From Culex pipiens pallens (taxonomy: Eukaryota > Arthropoda > Insecta > Diptera > Culicidae), in contig NC_068937.1 in assembly GCF_016801865.2 (NCBI RefSeq), positions 14,007,605 through 14,071,604 of the forward strand: 64,000 bases of DNA, written 5' to 3'. The notes beneath the pieces are model-generated. The model ran no database searches, was not told the origin of the DNA, and was given only the letters and a program-made list of their open reading frames with translations. Positions 25,379 through 37,701 of this stretch are shown in pieces. A program made the translations under genes and the position numbers. Numbering within the stretch: position 1 is the stretch's first letter; the number at the start of each line of letters is the position of its first letter.

Positions 25379-25478
25379 NNNNNNNNNNNNNNNNNNNNNN
25401 NNNNNNNNNNNNNNNNNNNNNNNNNNNNNNNNNNNNNNNNNNNNNNNNNNNNNNNNNNNNNNNNNNNNNNNNNNNNNN
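25379..25478. other. assembly gap of 100 N
   Basis: Exactly 100 N, the conventional size for a gap of unknown length. It lies inside the arm intron, so the true intron length is unknown. Confidence 0.99.
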
Positions 25479-26189
25479 TAGAATTTGGAATGCTATAATC
25501 TCAGAGTTTTGAAATTAAGATCTAAGATAACTAAGATCTCCGATTTTAGATATTTCAGAGCACTAACGTTTAGAAATTTAAAAATTAGGAAACTTTTTTA
25601 TTGTCTAGTTTTTAAATTCCTAAATTTTCAGTTTTCTGAATCCAAGATTTCTAATTTTTTGTTGTTTTGAAAGTCGGAATTTTAAAACTTAAATTATCTG
25701 AATTGTGAGATGATGACGGGGTTCCGGACCTGCCGTAACAAGGCGGAGTAATTTCTGGACCTCAGGGAGCTGATGATTAAGCACATCTACAATAGATAAA
25801 AGAAAACTGTGATCTATTTCTTTCCTCTTTCTTTTGCAATTTCAGTAAGTTTCAGTAATTTTTTTTTCTTACTCTTGGTAATCTCTAAGTCATAAGCAAT
25901 AATCGTTCCAAAATGGATTGAGATTTAACACACAGCTGAAAGGAACTCAAATCTCTGTTATGTACTGCGAATAAACTAATTGTAACATGATTATTCACTA
26001 ATAAAACCGAATCTAATTGAAAATTGAAAAAATATCTGAATTTATTTATCTCGGAAATAAAAAAAATGTTTTAGATTTTTAAATTTTTGAATATTGAAAT
26101 TTTAAAATAAATTTACTAATTTCAGAATTTGAGGATATCAAAAAATTATGTTTTTGATTATCTGATTTGACAATTTTCAAATTGTCAAC

Positions 26190-27224
26190 TAGTGCGTCCA
26201 TCCCGGGAATTCCCGGGACAAAAATCCCGGGATTTTTCCAAAACCGGGAATTCCCGAATCCCGGGATTTTTTTAAATTTTGTCCCGGGAATTCCCGAAAT
26301 TGAAAACAAATCAAATTTTGGTTTGAGAATTCAGAGTTAGTTGTGGAAATAGATGAATAGTTGAATACTTAGTACTCGATAAGAGTTTTAAAGGATTATA
26401 ATTTGTATTTGGCATGTATCAGCATTAATTTGGCTTGTTGGGGAAAATTACTGAAATTTTAGTTTCCAGATCCGCAAAGTGCCTCACGCTTTAAATATTT
26501 TCCATTAAATTTCATTTATTTAAAAAAGAATTGGTATGTTATTTTAGTATATTCATGACTCTAAACTTGAAAAAAATCATATTTAATTATTTTTCATCAT
26601 AAACCGGCATCTGTAGCAAATCAGGACAAAATTAAGGAATTTGGACAGCTGTTTTCACAATTTTTTATATAATGTTCTGATTGTTTTGATTGATTTTAGT
26701 TACAACAGGAAGAGTACAAAACAATGAGTACACCGATTTCCAAATGTATTGCTCTAAAATCTCCTGTATCTATTCAGACTGCAGTCCCAAAATATGTTTT
26801 AATATAAAACATAAAATTCTAAACTTATCTAAAGTATTGTTTATTTTTTTATTTCTTGTTGTTTTAGACAGTTTCAATGAAATTGTTTAAGCTTTTGTTG
26901 TCATGTTATATAAATAAATAAAAAAAAATAATAAAAATTGCGGTTCATTTAAATTCCAAAGCACATCAATGAGCAATTTTTTAATGTATTTTAAGCTATC
27001 TTAAAAACTGCTGTCCTTGTTAAGATTAAAGTGTAAATTATCACCAATTAACAGCATTGAGCTAATTCTGTAACTTTAGGCTAGAAAAACATTAAAAATA
27101 TAATGAAAACATTGATTTTGTTACTGCTTCAAAAATTTCCCGGGATCCCGGGAATTCCCGGGATTCCAAAAATATTTTTCCCGTTTCCCGGGAATTTCAA
27201 AACCCGGGAAAATTGGACGCCCTA
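26190..27224. mobile_element. cccggg-rich hAT-like non-autonomous element
   Basis: The left end tagtgcgtccatcccgggaa and right end cgggaaaattggacgcccta are imperfect inverted repeats, flanked by tgtcaac on both sides (26183-26189 and 27225-27231). Palindromic aattcccgggattc motifs are clustered just inside each end. No transposase. Confidence 0.75.
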
Positions 27225-28328
27225 TGTCAACCTAACATTTTCGAATTTTCTTGTATTTAAATTCTGGAATTACAAAATTGTAACATTTTCCAGAATTACA
27301 AAAATAATAAAATTTAAGAATTCCAAAATTTTGGAATTGGAATATGTTTTTTTTTGAGTCGTTGAAAATTTGAGTGTTCAGGTTTGTAATTTTCAAATTA
27401 TGACTTTTCTTCTGAAAATAATCTTGAATTTTTAAATGTGAGCTTTTAATTTTGGAATATCTTTTTTTATGTTCTAGTTTTTAAATTTCTCAATATACAG
27501 TTTTCTGAATTCAGATTTTTTTGTATCATTATTTTATCTCATGATTTCAGAAATTTAAGAAGTCTCAGAAATTTAAATTTAGGAATTAAAAGTTTCAGAA
27601 TTTTAGACTTTTTTTTCAATTTAGAAGTTTCAGAACAAATAAAAATGCAAAAGTTAAGAATTTAGAGATTAGGAATGTTTCAATTTTTAGAATTATAAAA
27701 ATTTAGAATTGCAAAATTTTAAAATACCGTGATTAGGGGTGGCATTGGGTTTCGGGATGAGATTGGGTCATACAAATTTCAGCTTTTTTATGACAAAATC
27801 TCACCCCTGATGACTGAAATAGATTTTTTTGAATTCTAGAAATTTAAAATTAAGGAATTTAAATTTAAGAAATTTTAAATTTAAGAAATTCAAAATTTAA
27901 GAAATTAAGACATTTTAGAAAAATTAGAATTTCCTAATTTAAAAAATCTTAGTTTGTTTTAATTTATTCGATTTTTGATTTTATAAGACAAGACGGGGGG
28001 AAGGGGGTATGCTTTTATGGCTTAGAGGGGCCTTAGTTGAGAGTTTAAATGACCTAAATTTGCAAAAAAAAATCTACAATCTCTGAATTTAAAATTTTAG
28101 AATTTAAATTTTGTGTGATTTTGGCTTTAAAAATTTTTGAACCTAGTATTTTTGAATTTAATAGTTCTTGATTGATTACTTGATAAATTCTAGAATTTAA
28201 AAATGTTGGAATTCTAGAATTCAAAATGCTATAATCTCCTAATTCCAGAATTTTGTTGATTTAAGAATTCAGAATGCTAAAGTTATGATTTACAATTTAT
28301 TAATTTTAATCAGAATATGAGAATTGTT

Positions 28329-28788
28329 TCCTTATGCCGATGTCCAGTTCTGGGTGTAGATGATTATTTTCTCTTATATTATTATAAAATAAAATAAATA
28401 ACCCTCCTACCCATTCCCCACTCTCCGGTTCCTCAATCCCAATTTGACCAATTCAGCTGCTACCCTAAAAATATAATATCTGCCAAATTTACACTAACAC
28501 ACCACACTGATAACTGAGCGATTCGGAGCGTTTGGTACGGTATGTCCACGCATCCTTCCTCCCCTGAAGATTCTGTGAAATGTGATCCGTTCACAGAATC
28601 CTCTCTGCGGTAAACACAACGCAGTAGGGCTGGCCGCTTTGATTTTTGTTTTACATTTTCGAGTATTCTCGGATGTACTGCAATTATTAATATTGACAAG
28701 AAAAGTGCTTGGGGCGTAAATCTAATCACAAGACTTTCCAGCATGCTTTCATTGGACTGGCTGCGTTTGTGTTAGATTAGATTAGATT
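28329..28788 (+). mobile_element. retroposon with (ttaga)n tail and 17-bp target duplication
   Basis: The 17-base sequence agaatatgagaattgtt flanks it at 28312-28328 and 28789-28805. The right end is a gattagattagattag tail, as in retroposons that end in a short tandem repeat. The inside carries the module gcgtttggtacggtatgtcc shared with 11098 and 59250. No ORF with a product. Confidence 0.8.
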
Positions 28789-29993
28789 AGAATATGAGAA
28801 TTGTTAAAATATTTTTCAGCAATTAAAGAATTTAAATTGTAAAATTTTCGAATCATAGAATTTTGGAATTCATATGCGTTTGAGAATTTGGTAATTTGAT
28901 AAAATTGTGAAATTAAAAAAAATTGAGAATTTTTAATTTATCTCAGAATTTTAATATTTATTATGTTTTGATATTTCAGAATACAAGATTTGTTAAATTT
29001 AGGAATTTAGAATGCTAGAATTAAATATTTAATTTTTTTTTCTTTTCTGAAATTTTTTCTAAAAGCTTAACTCTCAAGCTCGAGAAAAAGGGGGAATCTA
29101 TATGAAAATTTGGAAGTTTAGGTATTGAAAAGTTGTATTTATAAAAATTTACGGAATTTTGGTTCAGATAAAACATTTCGTCTTCAGAAAAAAAAAGATT
29201 TAGTAACTTTTGACAAGGTTTAGAAAATTTTAAAAGGATTTTTTTCATATTAATAATGTTTTTATGCAGCATTTTTGCCTTTTTTCTGAAAAAAATAATA
29301 CCTACTTATAAGTCATAAGATAAAGCCAAAAAAAAATATAAAATATATTTCGAAATCGAGAATTTTATCCCTTAAACTTCTAAAAATATGATGATGATGA
29401 TGATGATGATGATTAAAGATTTGACTCAATTCTGTGACCAGATTCAGAATTAGCGGACAAAATGGCTTGGAAAAACATACATTTAGATTAATTTATATTT
29501 TATGTAACGATTGACCCTAAGTGTTTTCGACGCATTTTAGTTTTAAAGTTGCCCCTTTTTTAAATTGTACTCCGGGCCGGAAAAATGTAAAAAAATGCTT
29601 AAAAAAATAAAATTAAATTTGTTTTTATTCGACCTTTAAAAAATAAACTCCAGATTGTATTTTTTTAGTTGTTACAAATATTTTTCAAAAATCACATCGA
29701 AGGTCTCAAAAATATTTTTTTTATTGAAAGGTAATAATAATTACAAAACTACGGTATTGGTGTGTAATGCATTTGAAAACATTTTTTTAAATGTCAAAAC
29801 GTGGCTTGTAATTTAAATTTATATGTATTTTTGGGTAAGAGTCAAACAATATTTTATTCATATAATTTAGTATTTTAATTATTTAAATATTTATTTTATG
29901 TCAAATTTAAAAGTCAAAATCAAATTTAAGTCGACACCCTGCTACAATAAATGACTGAAAATTAATTTAAAATTCTCTCTTCCCCTCTTTCAG

Positions 29994-30197
29994 CAACGCT
30001 CCTCGGTCGCAACCAACGGTTCCCAACCACCAGGGGCCTACGCCGACGGCGTCCGCATGGAGGAGATCGTCGAGGGCACGGTCGGCGCCCTCCACATCCT
30101 CTCCAAGGAGGAACTGAACCGGCAGCTCATCCGCCAGCAGAACGTGATTCCGATCTTTGTCCAGCTGCTGTTCTACAACGACATTGAAAACATTCAG
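29994..30197 (+). CDS. arm: armadillo coding exon (Arm repeat region, residues 547-614)
   Basis: The acceptor ctctttcag|caacgc and donor attcag|gtgagt bound 204 nt in phase 0 at both ends. The product starts QRSSVATNGSQ and continues GAYADGVRMEEIVEGTVGAL and NVIPIFVQLLF, ending DIENIQ. Joined to the previous exon it gives FQDTQR-QRSSVA, matching the fly order around the late armadillo repeats. The 8.0-kb intron before it (21983-29993) contains the assembly gap, but the exon itself is intact. The residues belong to the last third of the superhelical Arm domain, which binds cadherin, TCF and APC. Confidence 0.96.
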
Positions 30198-30283
30198 GTG
30201 AGTCTTCCCCTCCTTCGGGGTCATGCGCAGTAGCTTCCGGTGGGCGTGTTTCACTAACCATCTTTCCCCTCTTCCTCCTTCAG

Positions 30284-30556
30284 CGCGTGGCCGCCGGCGT
30301 CCTGTGCGAGCTGGCCGTCGACAAGGAGGTGGCGGAGATGATCGAGGCCGAGGGCGCCACCGCACCGCTCACCGAGCTGCTCAACTCGGCCAACGAGGGC
30401 GTCGCCACGTACGCCGCCGCCGTCCTGTTCAAGATGAGCGAGGACAAATCGATGGACTACAAGAAGCGCTTCTCCAGCGAGCTGACGACGCTGCCCGTGT
30501 TCCGCGACGACAGCATGTGGAACAACGGCGAGCTCGGCATGGGGCCGGATCTGCAG
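30284..30556 (+). CDS. arm: armadillo coding exon (last Arm repeats, residues 615-705)
   Basis: The exon follows an 86-nt intron (30198-30283) ending cctccttcag and has 273 nt in phase 0 at both ends. The product begins RVAAGVLCELAVDKEVAEM, passes through NEGVATYAAAVLFKMSEDK and ends LGMGPDLQ before donor ctgcag|gtgagg. The AVLF(K/R)MSEDK block is the invariant end of armadillo repeat 12 in beta-catenins. This is the last exon shared by all predicted isoforms; splicing downstream of it decides which C-terminal tail is made. Confidence 0.97.
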
Positions 30557-33500
30557 GTGAGGCTTTTTCCCCCCTTGTTTACTTTTTAGAGTGAAAGATA
30601 TGAGAGAGAGAGAAGATTTCCAATCGCTTCTTCGTCCTACGCGGTGTGTGAGCTATGATGATGGTCATATTATAGGTTGAGTATTGTTGTGTGGCTAGGA
30701 TATTGTTCAAAGTAGACAGTTGTTGATGTACTTGTTGCGTGTGTTGTCGGTGTTATGTTTATTTCAAGCGATTTAAACTTATTATTGTCATACTGAATCA
30801 TCAATTTTGGCCATAGCTAAAAAATAGTCCATTGCATGCAAACGTGTTGTAAGTACAATTGCGCCGCGTTAAGTGTGCAAACTGTTATGGTAAGATCAGA
30901 GCAGCTTTTTGGAAATGCCTATTTAGAACAGGGGGCATAGAAAATTCTATACAAGCTAGATTACACAAAAGTATCTGTCTATGGTTTTGCAAATATTGTT
31001 TATTGCCAGTGTTGAAAATCTGACGACTAAGATTAAATTAGCGATTATTCGCTGCCTGTAACACCTAACGAATAAGACTGATGCGAATAGTCATGATTCT
31101 CAAATTGCCACGACTAGCTGTCATTCGTCAAGTGTACGATCGATGATTGTAACAACCCATGACTGCTGCTAGCAGAGATTTTATTTCAACCTTGTTTATT
31201 GCACTACAATTTTTTTTGAAAAATGACGAATCTTTAAAACTTTTTAAGTACACTTTGAAAAATATATTAAAATCATTTTAGTTGTAAATTTGCAAACTAA
31301 AAAAATAGACTGCGGGATAGTAAGAAACGCAAAACATAAAATAAAAATACCGTTAAAAATTTTAAGATCCAAAATTTTAAAATTTCAAAATTTTGTGATA
31401 CTCAAATTTTAAAACCAAAAAGTTCTGAAATCAATTTGATATTGTAATATTTATAAGTCTTAAATTCTAAGAGTATAAAATTTTTATAATCGTAAGTTCT
31501 AAAATTCCTAAATTCTAAAACTTTTAAGATTCTACAATTTCTAAAAATTTAAAAATTCTTGAAATTTCTAAATTTAAAATCTTCAAGATACTAAAATTAA
31601 GATATTCTAAAATTCCAAAATTCCAAAATTTTAATTCCATAATTCTAAAATTCTAAAACCGTGAATTTCTAAAATTTAAAATTCTAAGATTGCAGATTAT
31701 TAAATTCTAAAACTGTACATTCTAAAGTTCAAAGATACTAAGATTTTGAAATTCTAAAATTTTTATAAATTTCAAAATTCTAAGATACCAATATTTTAAA
31801 ATTCCAAAATCCTAAAAGTTAAATCCTAGAAGTCTAAAATTTGAATACTCTAAAGTTCTAAAATTCCCAAATTTTCAAATTCTTGAATATCTAAAAATTT
31901 AAAAGGTCTAAAATTCTGAAATTTTTTAGCATTCAAAAATTCGAATTCCACAATTCAAAAAATTTCTATAATTTTAAAATTCTGAATTGAACAATTCAAA
32001 AATTTAAGATCAAAAAATTTGAAACTGTAAATTATTGAGTTCTAAGATACTGAAATTCTGGAATTTCAAAATGTCTATAGAATATGTATTTAAAAATTTA
32101 CTTAAATTTAAAATTCTAAAGTCAAATTCTAGAAGTCCATGGTCCAACATTTTAAAATTCTTTGATTCTATTTTTTTAACTTCTAGAATATCCTAAAAAT
32201 AAAAAAATCTTAAATTTTGAAATTTTTATACTTAAAAACTTTAAGATACAACAAAAATTGAGAAATTATAAAACTCTAAAATTCTAGTATTCCAAAACTG
32301 TGAAATTGTACAATTATAAAATTTAAGATTATAAAATTCTGAAACCGTAAATTATTAATTTCTTAGATACTGAAATTCAAAAATAAATTTTAAGATACCA
32401 AAATTCAGAAACTCAGAAATTCTAATCCTACAACTTTGAAATTTGTTCAATTCTTAAACTGTGAAACACATAAAAAAACAAAAATTATAATAATAACAAG
32501 AATGACAAAAAGACAGAAATGACAAAAAATATTGACCAAAACCAAATTATCATTCAAAAACTATCAAAATAGTAAAAATTACCAAAATTGACCAAATGAT
32601 TTAAATTTGGTGATCAAAATGACAAAAACATTTCTAAAATTCTAAAAATCAAAAATTCTAAAATTCCAGAATTTCAAAAAAGTAGAATGACTAAAATTAC
32701 AATAATATTAAGCATAACATAAATTACCAATATTATCAAAATGGCCAAAATGACCTAAATAACAAAAAGACCCAAATCACCAAAATGTTCAAAATTACCA
32801 AACTGACCAAAATGAATAAATTGACTAGAAGACCAAAATGAACAAAATGACCTAAATGGCTAAAAAGACCTGAATTACCAAATTGACGAAAATGTCCAAA
32901 AATATAAAAATTACCATGCTGATTGAAATTAACAAAATGACCAAGATATAAAAATTACCTTAGTGATAAAATGACCTAAATGACCAAATTAACCAAAATT
33001 ATCAGAATTGACAAACTGACCAAAATGACCAAAATTAACTAAATGACCAAAATAATCTAAATGACCCAAATGAAATAAAAAACTAAAATAATCAAAATGA
33101 CCTAAATGGTGAAATGTACTAAACGACATAATTCAACAAAATTATCAAAATTACCAAACTGACCAAAATGTCCAAGATGAACAAAATGACCAAAATGGTC
33201 ACAATGACCAAAATGGCCAAATTGACCAAAATTACCAAAATGATCCAAGTGACCAAGTTGACCAAGATGACCTAAATGCCTAAAATGATCAAAATGACCA
33301 AATTGACCAAAATGATCAAAATGACCAAAATGATCAAAATGACCAAATTGACCAAAATGACCAAAATTACCAAAATGACCAAAATGATCAAAAGAACAAA
33401 AATGACCAAAATGAACAAAACGACCAAAATGTCAAAAATGACCAAATTGACCAAAATGATCAAAAGGACAAAAATGATCAAAATGAAAAAATGACCAAAT

Positions 33501-34721
33501 TGACCAAAATGATCAAAATGACCAAAATTAACAAAATGACCAAAATGATCAAAAGAACAAAAATGACCAAAATGACCAAAATGAACAAAACGACCAAAAT
33601 GACAAAAATGACCAAATTGACCAAAATGATCAAAAGGACAAAAATGATCAAAATGACCAAAATGATCCAAATGAAAAAAATGACCAAATTGACCAAAATG
33701 ACCAAAATGATCAAAATGACAAAAATGACAAAAATGACCAAAATGATCAAAATGATCAAAAGGACAAAAATGATCAAAATGACCAAAATGACCAAATTGA
33801 CAAAAATGATCAAAAGGACAAAAATGATCAAAATGACCAAAATGATCAAAATGACAAAAATGACCAAAATGATCAAAATGACAAAAATGACCAAATTGAC
33901 CAAAATGAACAAAACGACCAAAATGACAAAAATGACCAAATTGACCAAAATGATCAAAATGGCCAAAATGATCAAAAGCACAAAAATGACCAAAATGAAC
34001 AAACGACCAAAATGACAAAAATGACCATATTGACCAAAATGATCAAAATGACAAAAATGATCAAAATGATCAAAATGACAAAAATTGACCAAAATGATCA
34101 ATTTTCTTGCAAATTCAAATACAAGTGTAATTTAGCTTGATAAATGGAAACGATATTTTTTTTTTCGTTTATTTTCGTTTAATTCCATTTCGCTTACTTG
34201 CTTTTAGACTTCAGTTCATTTTATTCAACAAACGCACTTTTTCTTGAGCTTTCATGCACCGGACATTGCATTTCTAACTGCTTACACTGAAACAAATGCA
34301 CACACTCATTTAATTCCACAAATAATTTGATTCACAAACACACTTGCAAAAAATTACCGCTAATTTTCCGCTTTCATCGAGTGCCTTCCTTGTTTTTGTT
34401 TTTAATCGAGCCCAAAATTGGTAGCTTCTCATGTGTCTGTTTCAGAAACGATTGGAAATTACATAATAAAAGTAAAAATCTTCTTTTGTAAAGTCACAAT
34501 TGCAAAAGAAGATTGCTCAAAAAAGAGTATTTCTTAGTTTAGTTAAGTGCCCTTCCAACTGAAAATTGTTACTTAATTTCCCGTTTTTCTTTCTTTTTTT
34601 CGTTTTCTTCTTTCTTTCATTTTCCGTTTCTGTCGTGATTTCGTTTCGTCAACACTTTTTCACAAACTCGAAAAAAAACTGTAAAAAATCACGCGCGCCA
34701 CACACGCTAAACAAAAAATAG
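30557..34721 (+). other. 4.2-kb armadillo intron
   Basis: The first 800 bases look unique. 31320-32500 is a degenerate run of words like aaattctaaaattctaaaa, which turns into the minisatellite from about 32740. No gene. Confidence 0.75.
32740..34100. repeat. minisatellite of 9-base word tgaccaaaa and variants
   Basis: The words tgaccaaaa, tgatcaaaa and tgacaaaaa run almost without break and are nearly perfect from 33250. Because the period is a multiple of three, long ORFs appear in several frames (repeats of TKM or HFD type). These are not genes. Confidence 0.95.
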
Positions 34722-34815
34722 GACATCCTCTCGCCCGACCAGGCCTACGAGGGCCTCTACGGACAGGGACCGCCGAGTGTCCACAGCTCGCACGGTGGCC
34801 GCGCATTCCAGCAAG
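34722..34815 (+). CDS. arm: armadillo 94-nt coding exon at the start of the C-terminal tail (skippable)
   Basis: The acceptor is acaaaaaatag|gacatc and the donor gcaag|gtacgt. The 94 nt give 31 codons plus one base: DILSPDQAYEGLYGQGPPSV then HSSHGGRAFQQ, corresponding to fly DMLGPEEAYEGLYGQ. The exon begins in phase 0 and ends in phase 1, so skipping it shifts the frame of the last exon. In fly, a neural Armadillo with a shortened C terminus arises by alternative splicing at this region. The acceptor has a weak pyrimidine tract (an A-rich aaacaaaaaatag), which would suit regulated inclusion. Confidence 0.95.
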
Positions 34816-35004
34816 GTACGTACCCGACCAACTGTTTTGCCGTTTTTTGCATCTAGAGACGGATAAAAAACCTTCCGAAATTTGTAGCCAAAAGTAGAAA
34901 ACTTACCTTAAAAAAAATATGATGAGAAAAATCGTTTAAGGATCCCCAATTAACAGCCCAATCTTTCTTCTCTTTGCTCTTCTTCTCCAATTTCTTACTT
35001 GCAG

Positions 35005-35018
35005 CTAAACCAGCCTAA
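35005..35018 (+). CDS. arm: possible alternative terminal exon of armadillo (tail AKPA, stop)
   Basis: A good acceptor (tttcttacttgcag) lies 189 nt downstream of the donor at 34815. Joined to the single g that ends that exon it reads GCT AAA CCA GCC TAA, adding A-K-P-A and a stop, for a protein of about 740 residues without the transactivation tail. The sequence after it (35019 to about 35660) looks like a 3' UTR, with an AATAAA-containing run near 35443. This is my inference from splice phase and signals only; no family member is known to me with this exact tail. Confidence 0.4.
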
Positions 35019-35660
35019 CATATATCATCACTAAAGAAGCAAAAATCTAACAAAAAGTAAAATTACTAAGCGACAGTTGTAGAAAAACCAAACAAAAATC
35101 CGAGCTAACTACCAAAACCCTGATCGAATCGCGATACCTTCGTCCCTCTATTACCTTGTTCCTACACACTAAAACTGTTTTAACCTCCCTTTTTGTACTT
35201 CTAACCTAATCTAACCTAAAAAAAACAAAGTAGTCAAAGCAACCATTCCCAGTGAAACTCTTTCAAAGAAGTCTCGTTTTTTCACCCTTTCCTCCTATCG
35301 TCTCCCCGAAAACAAACCAAAAACAAATGTCTACGTTAGCCGTCATTGCAAAACAAAACAAACCGTGGTAGTAGGCGAAGCAAAGCTGCAATTTTAAAAG
35401 CAACATAAATTGTGTAATACAACAGAAAGAATGCATAAAACAAAATAAAGCAAAAACACGTTGTTTGTTGATACAAAAGAAAGTAAGAAAAAAAAAACGC
35501 CTATAAGAGAGAGAGAAAAAAAAATCGAAAAGAGAAAAGACACATTTTTTCAAAACAAAAGACACCGCAATACTTGAGCTGTCAAACAAAAGCGTGTGAC
35601 GCGCGCGCATAAACGGAAAGAGAAGCAGCCAAAGCTTGTCGTCGTTACGTCGTTTATGGT
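35019..35660 (+). other. UTR-like stretch after the possible alternative terminal exon
   Basis: A- and C-rich sequence with short poly-A runs, an aaaataaagc near 35443 and no transposon ends. If the 35005 exon is used this would be its 3' UTR. Confidence 0.3.
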
Positions 35661-36285
35661 CGCAGTAGCGGGCAGCGCACGGTTTCCAAAGACTAGGTGA
35701 CTATTGATGCAAAAATTATTTCAAAGATTTTTTGCACCGTGTGAAGTTTTATTTTCTTTTTTTTTGCGTACGCTATGCATTTTTTGATTGAAAATTTTAA
35801 TTTTGTCATAGAAAAAATATTGTTTTTTTTGCACCATTTAGAGTTTTCTAGTATTTTTGCTTTTTTTAAGTTGAAAAGTTTTTTGTTAAGATTGATCCTG
35901 CAAGCAACTGTTTTACTTTCTGCACCATATTCGGGATTGAGTTTTCACCCTTTTTGTTTCCTTTCGACCATGAGTGAACTTTACTGGGTTTGTGTTATTT
36001 TTTGCAGATTGGTTTGGGTCGCTTTTTTCTATGCACGCTTTATTTTTTAAATTATTAAGACATAATATTGAGAATTTCTCAATTTAATAGTTCACTTTTT
36101 GTTTTAAGCTTGTGAAAATTCTTAGCATTGAAATTATTACTGAATTTCAACTCGATTTTTGAGCATACAAATATTGTAATTATTGATGAATTTTTGCCCA
36201 CAAAACTTGTGCTAAAAAGTTCCTCTTCGACACACTTCATCGAAATCATCGATCTGACATTCACAAAATTTGAAGATGCCGCCAC

Positions 36286-36533
36286 CCAAGCTATTTCACT
36301 ACGGCAAAAAACAAACAAACTCGCTCTTTTTGACAGTTTTCCAGTTTGCCTGTTTTGTTTGTTTGCCTGGATTTGTTTGTACAAACGTCAGCCTGCATAC
36401 ATTTTACCTTGTTTGCGAGTTTGCTGCAAACAAGTTTGCGAGTTTGGCAAACTGTCAAACACGAAAAAGTGCGAGTTTGTTTGTTTGTTTGTTTGCGGTA
36501 GTGTAATGGCGGTAGTGTAATGGCTCCTTTACC
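36286..36533. mobile_element. MITE with (tttg)n arms, copy 2
   Basis: The arms ggcaaaaaacaaacaaactcg and its complement cgagtttgtttgtttgtttg bracket sequence with ttgacagttttccagtttgcc. Same family as 10884 and 53791. ORFs on both strands are artefacts of the inverted arms. Confidence 0.7.
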
Positions 36534-37701
36534 CACCATTTGAAAAGGACGTCAAAAAAATCATCGAAGGACAAATGGTCGAAATACTAAAGGTCAAACA
36601 CTAAATATTGTGATAATGTGTGGTGAATGGCCGTGGTGAGTTTTGATCATTCAAATTGGCCGTTAAATTTCAGATTGATGAGTTTTGAAACAGTTTTACG
36701 TCTGTTTGTCTGTGGAAATAGATATTTTATCCACTTTTGACCATTTGTCCAAAGGTAGTTTTGTCCAATTTGACAAAAATAGGTTTTTTTTCGGAAATAT
36801 ATTTTTTTTGCAATTTAAAAATATTTCACCAAGGACAAGCATCCCGGCAAAAAATATGTCGGAGAGCTGAGATCCAACTTTTTTTTTTCTATTATTATGT
36901 GATTGCTCTAGTTGTATAGCTACCGCCTCTTAAATGTAAAATTTTATGAGGATTAAATTTTTCTCAGTGTCATCTTATTATTTTTTTCAACTCGGAATCT
37001 CGAAAACTATCGGTTTGATTTTTTATGATAAAAAGTGAAACTTCGAAAAATTGTCTGGTCTTTAAAAGATTTTCTAATCAATCATAGAGCAATTCTCTGA
37101 GATTTCGGTCATTCATTTTTTTATTGTATTTTTTTTTATCCGGCGGATTTTTTTTTGATGCCTTCGGTATGCCCAGAGAAGCTATTTTGCATCATTAGTT
37201 TGTCCATATAATTTCCCTTACAAAATTGGCAGCTGTGAAATGATCCATGGAAATTTAAAAAATCGGTATCTTTTGAAGGATTATTTGGATCGATTTGGTG
37301 TCTTCGGCAAAGTCGTAGGTATGGATATGGACTACACTGGAAAAAATAATACACGGTAAAACATATTTTGGTGAACTTTATGTCACTAAAACATGATTTG
37401 CAAAAAAAAAACTATTTTTTTATGTGTTCCAGAAATTTTCAGAATGTGCAAAAAAATCTTTGACCGAGTTATTAATTTTTGAATCAATGCCGATTTTTTC
37501 AAAGAATCGAAATATTGGTTGCAAAATCTTTTCAACTTCATTTTTCGATATAAAATTGAATTTGGAATCAAAAAGTACTTCAGTGGAATTTTGATAAAGT
37601 GCACACTGCACCGTTTTCAAGTTATAATCTTTTTAGGTGACTTCTTTGAAAATAATCGAAAATAATCATGTTTGCCCACCTTTGAAAAAAATATTTTTAA
37701 A

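Noticed and set aside
33272..34101. Long ORFs on both strands, up to 248 codons, with HFDHFGHF- or TKMTKM-like products
   Set aside because: They come from a 9-base tandem repeat lacking stop codons in several frames at once. No start context or homology supports a gene.
36128..36539. Cysteine- and phenylalanine-rich ORFs of 78-130 codons
   Set aside because: They lie across a MITE with (tttg)n arms, which creates FVCLFV-type runs on one strand and KQTNK on the other.
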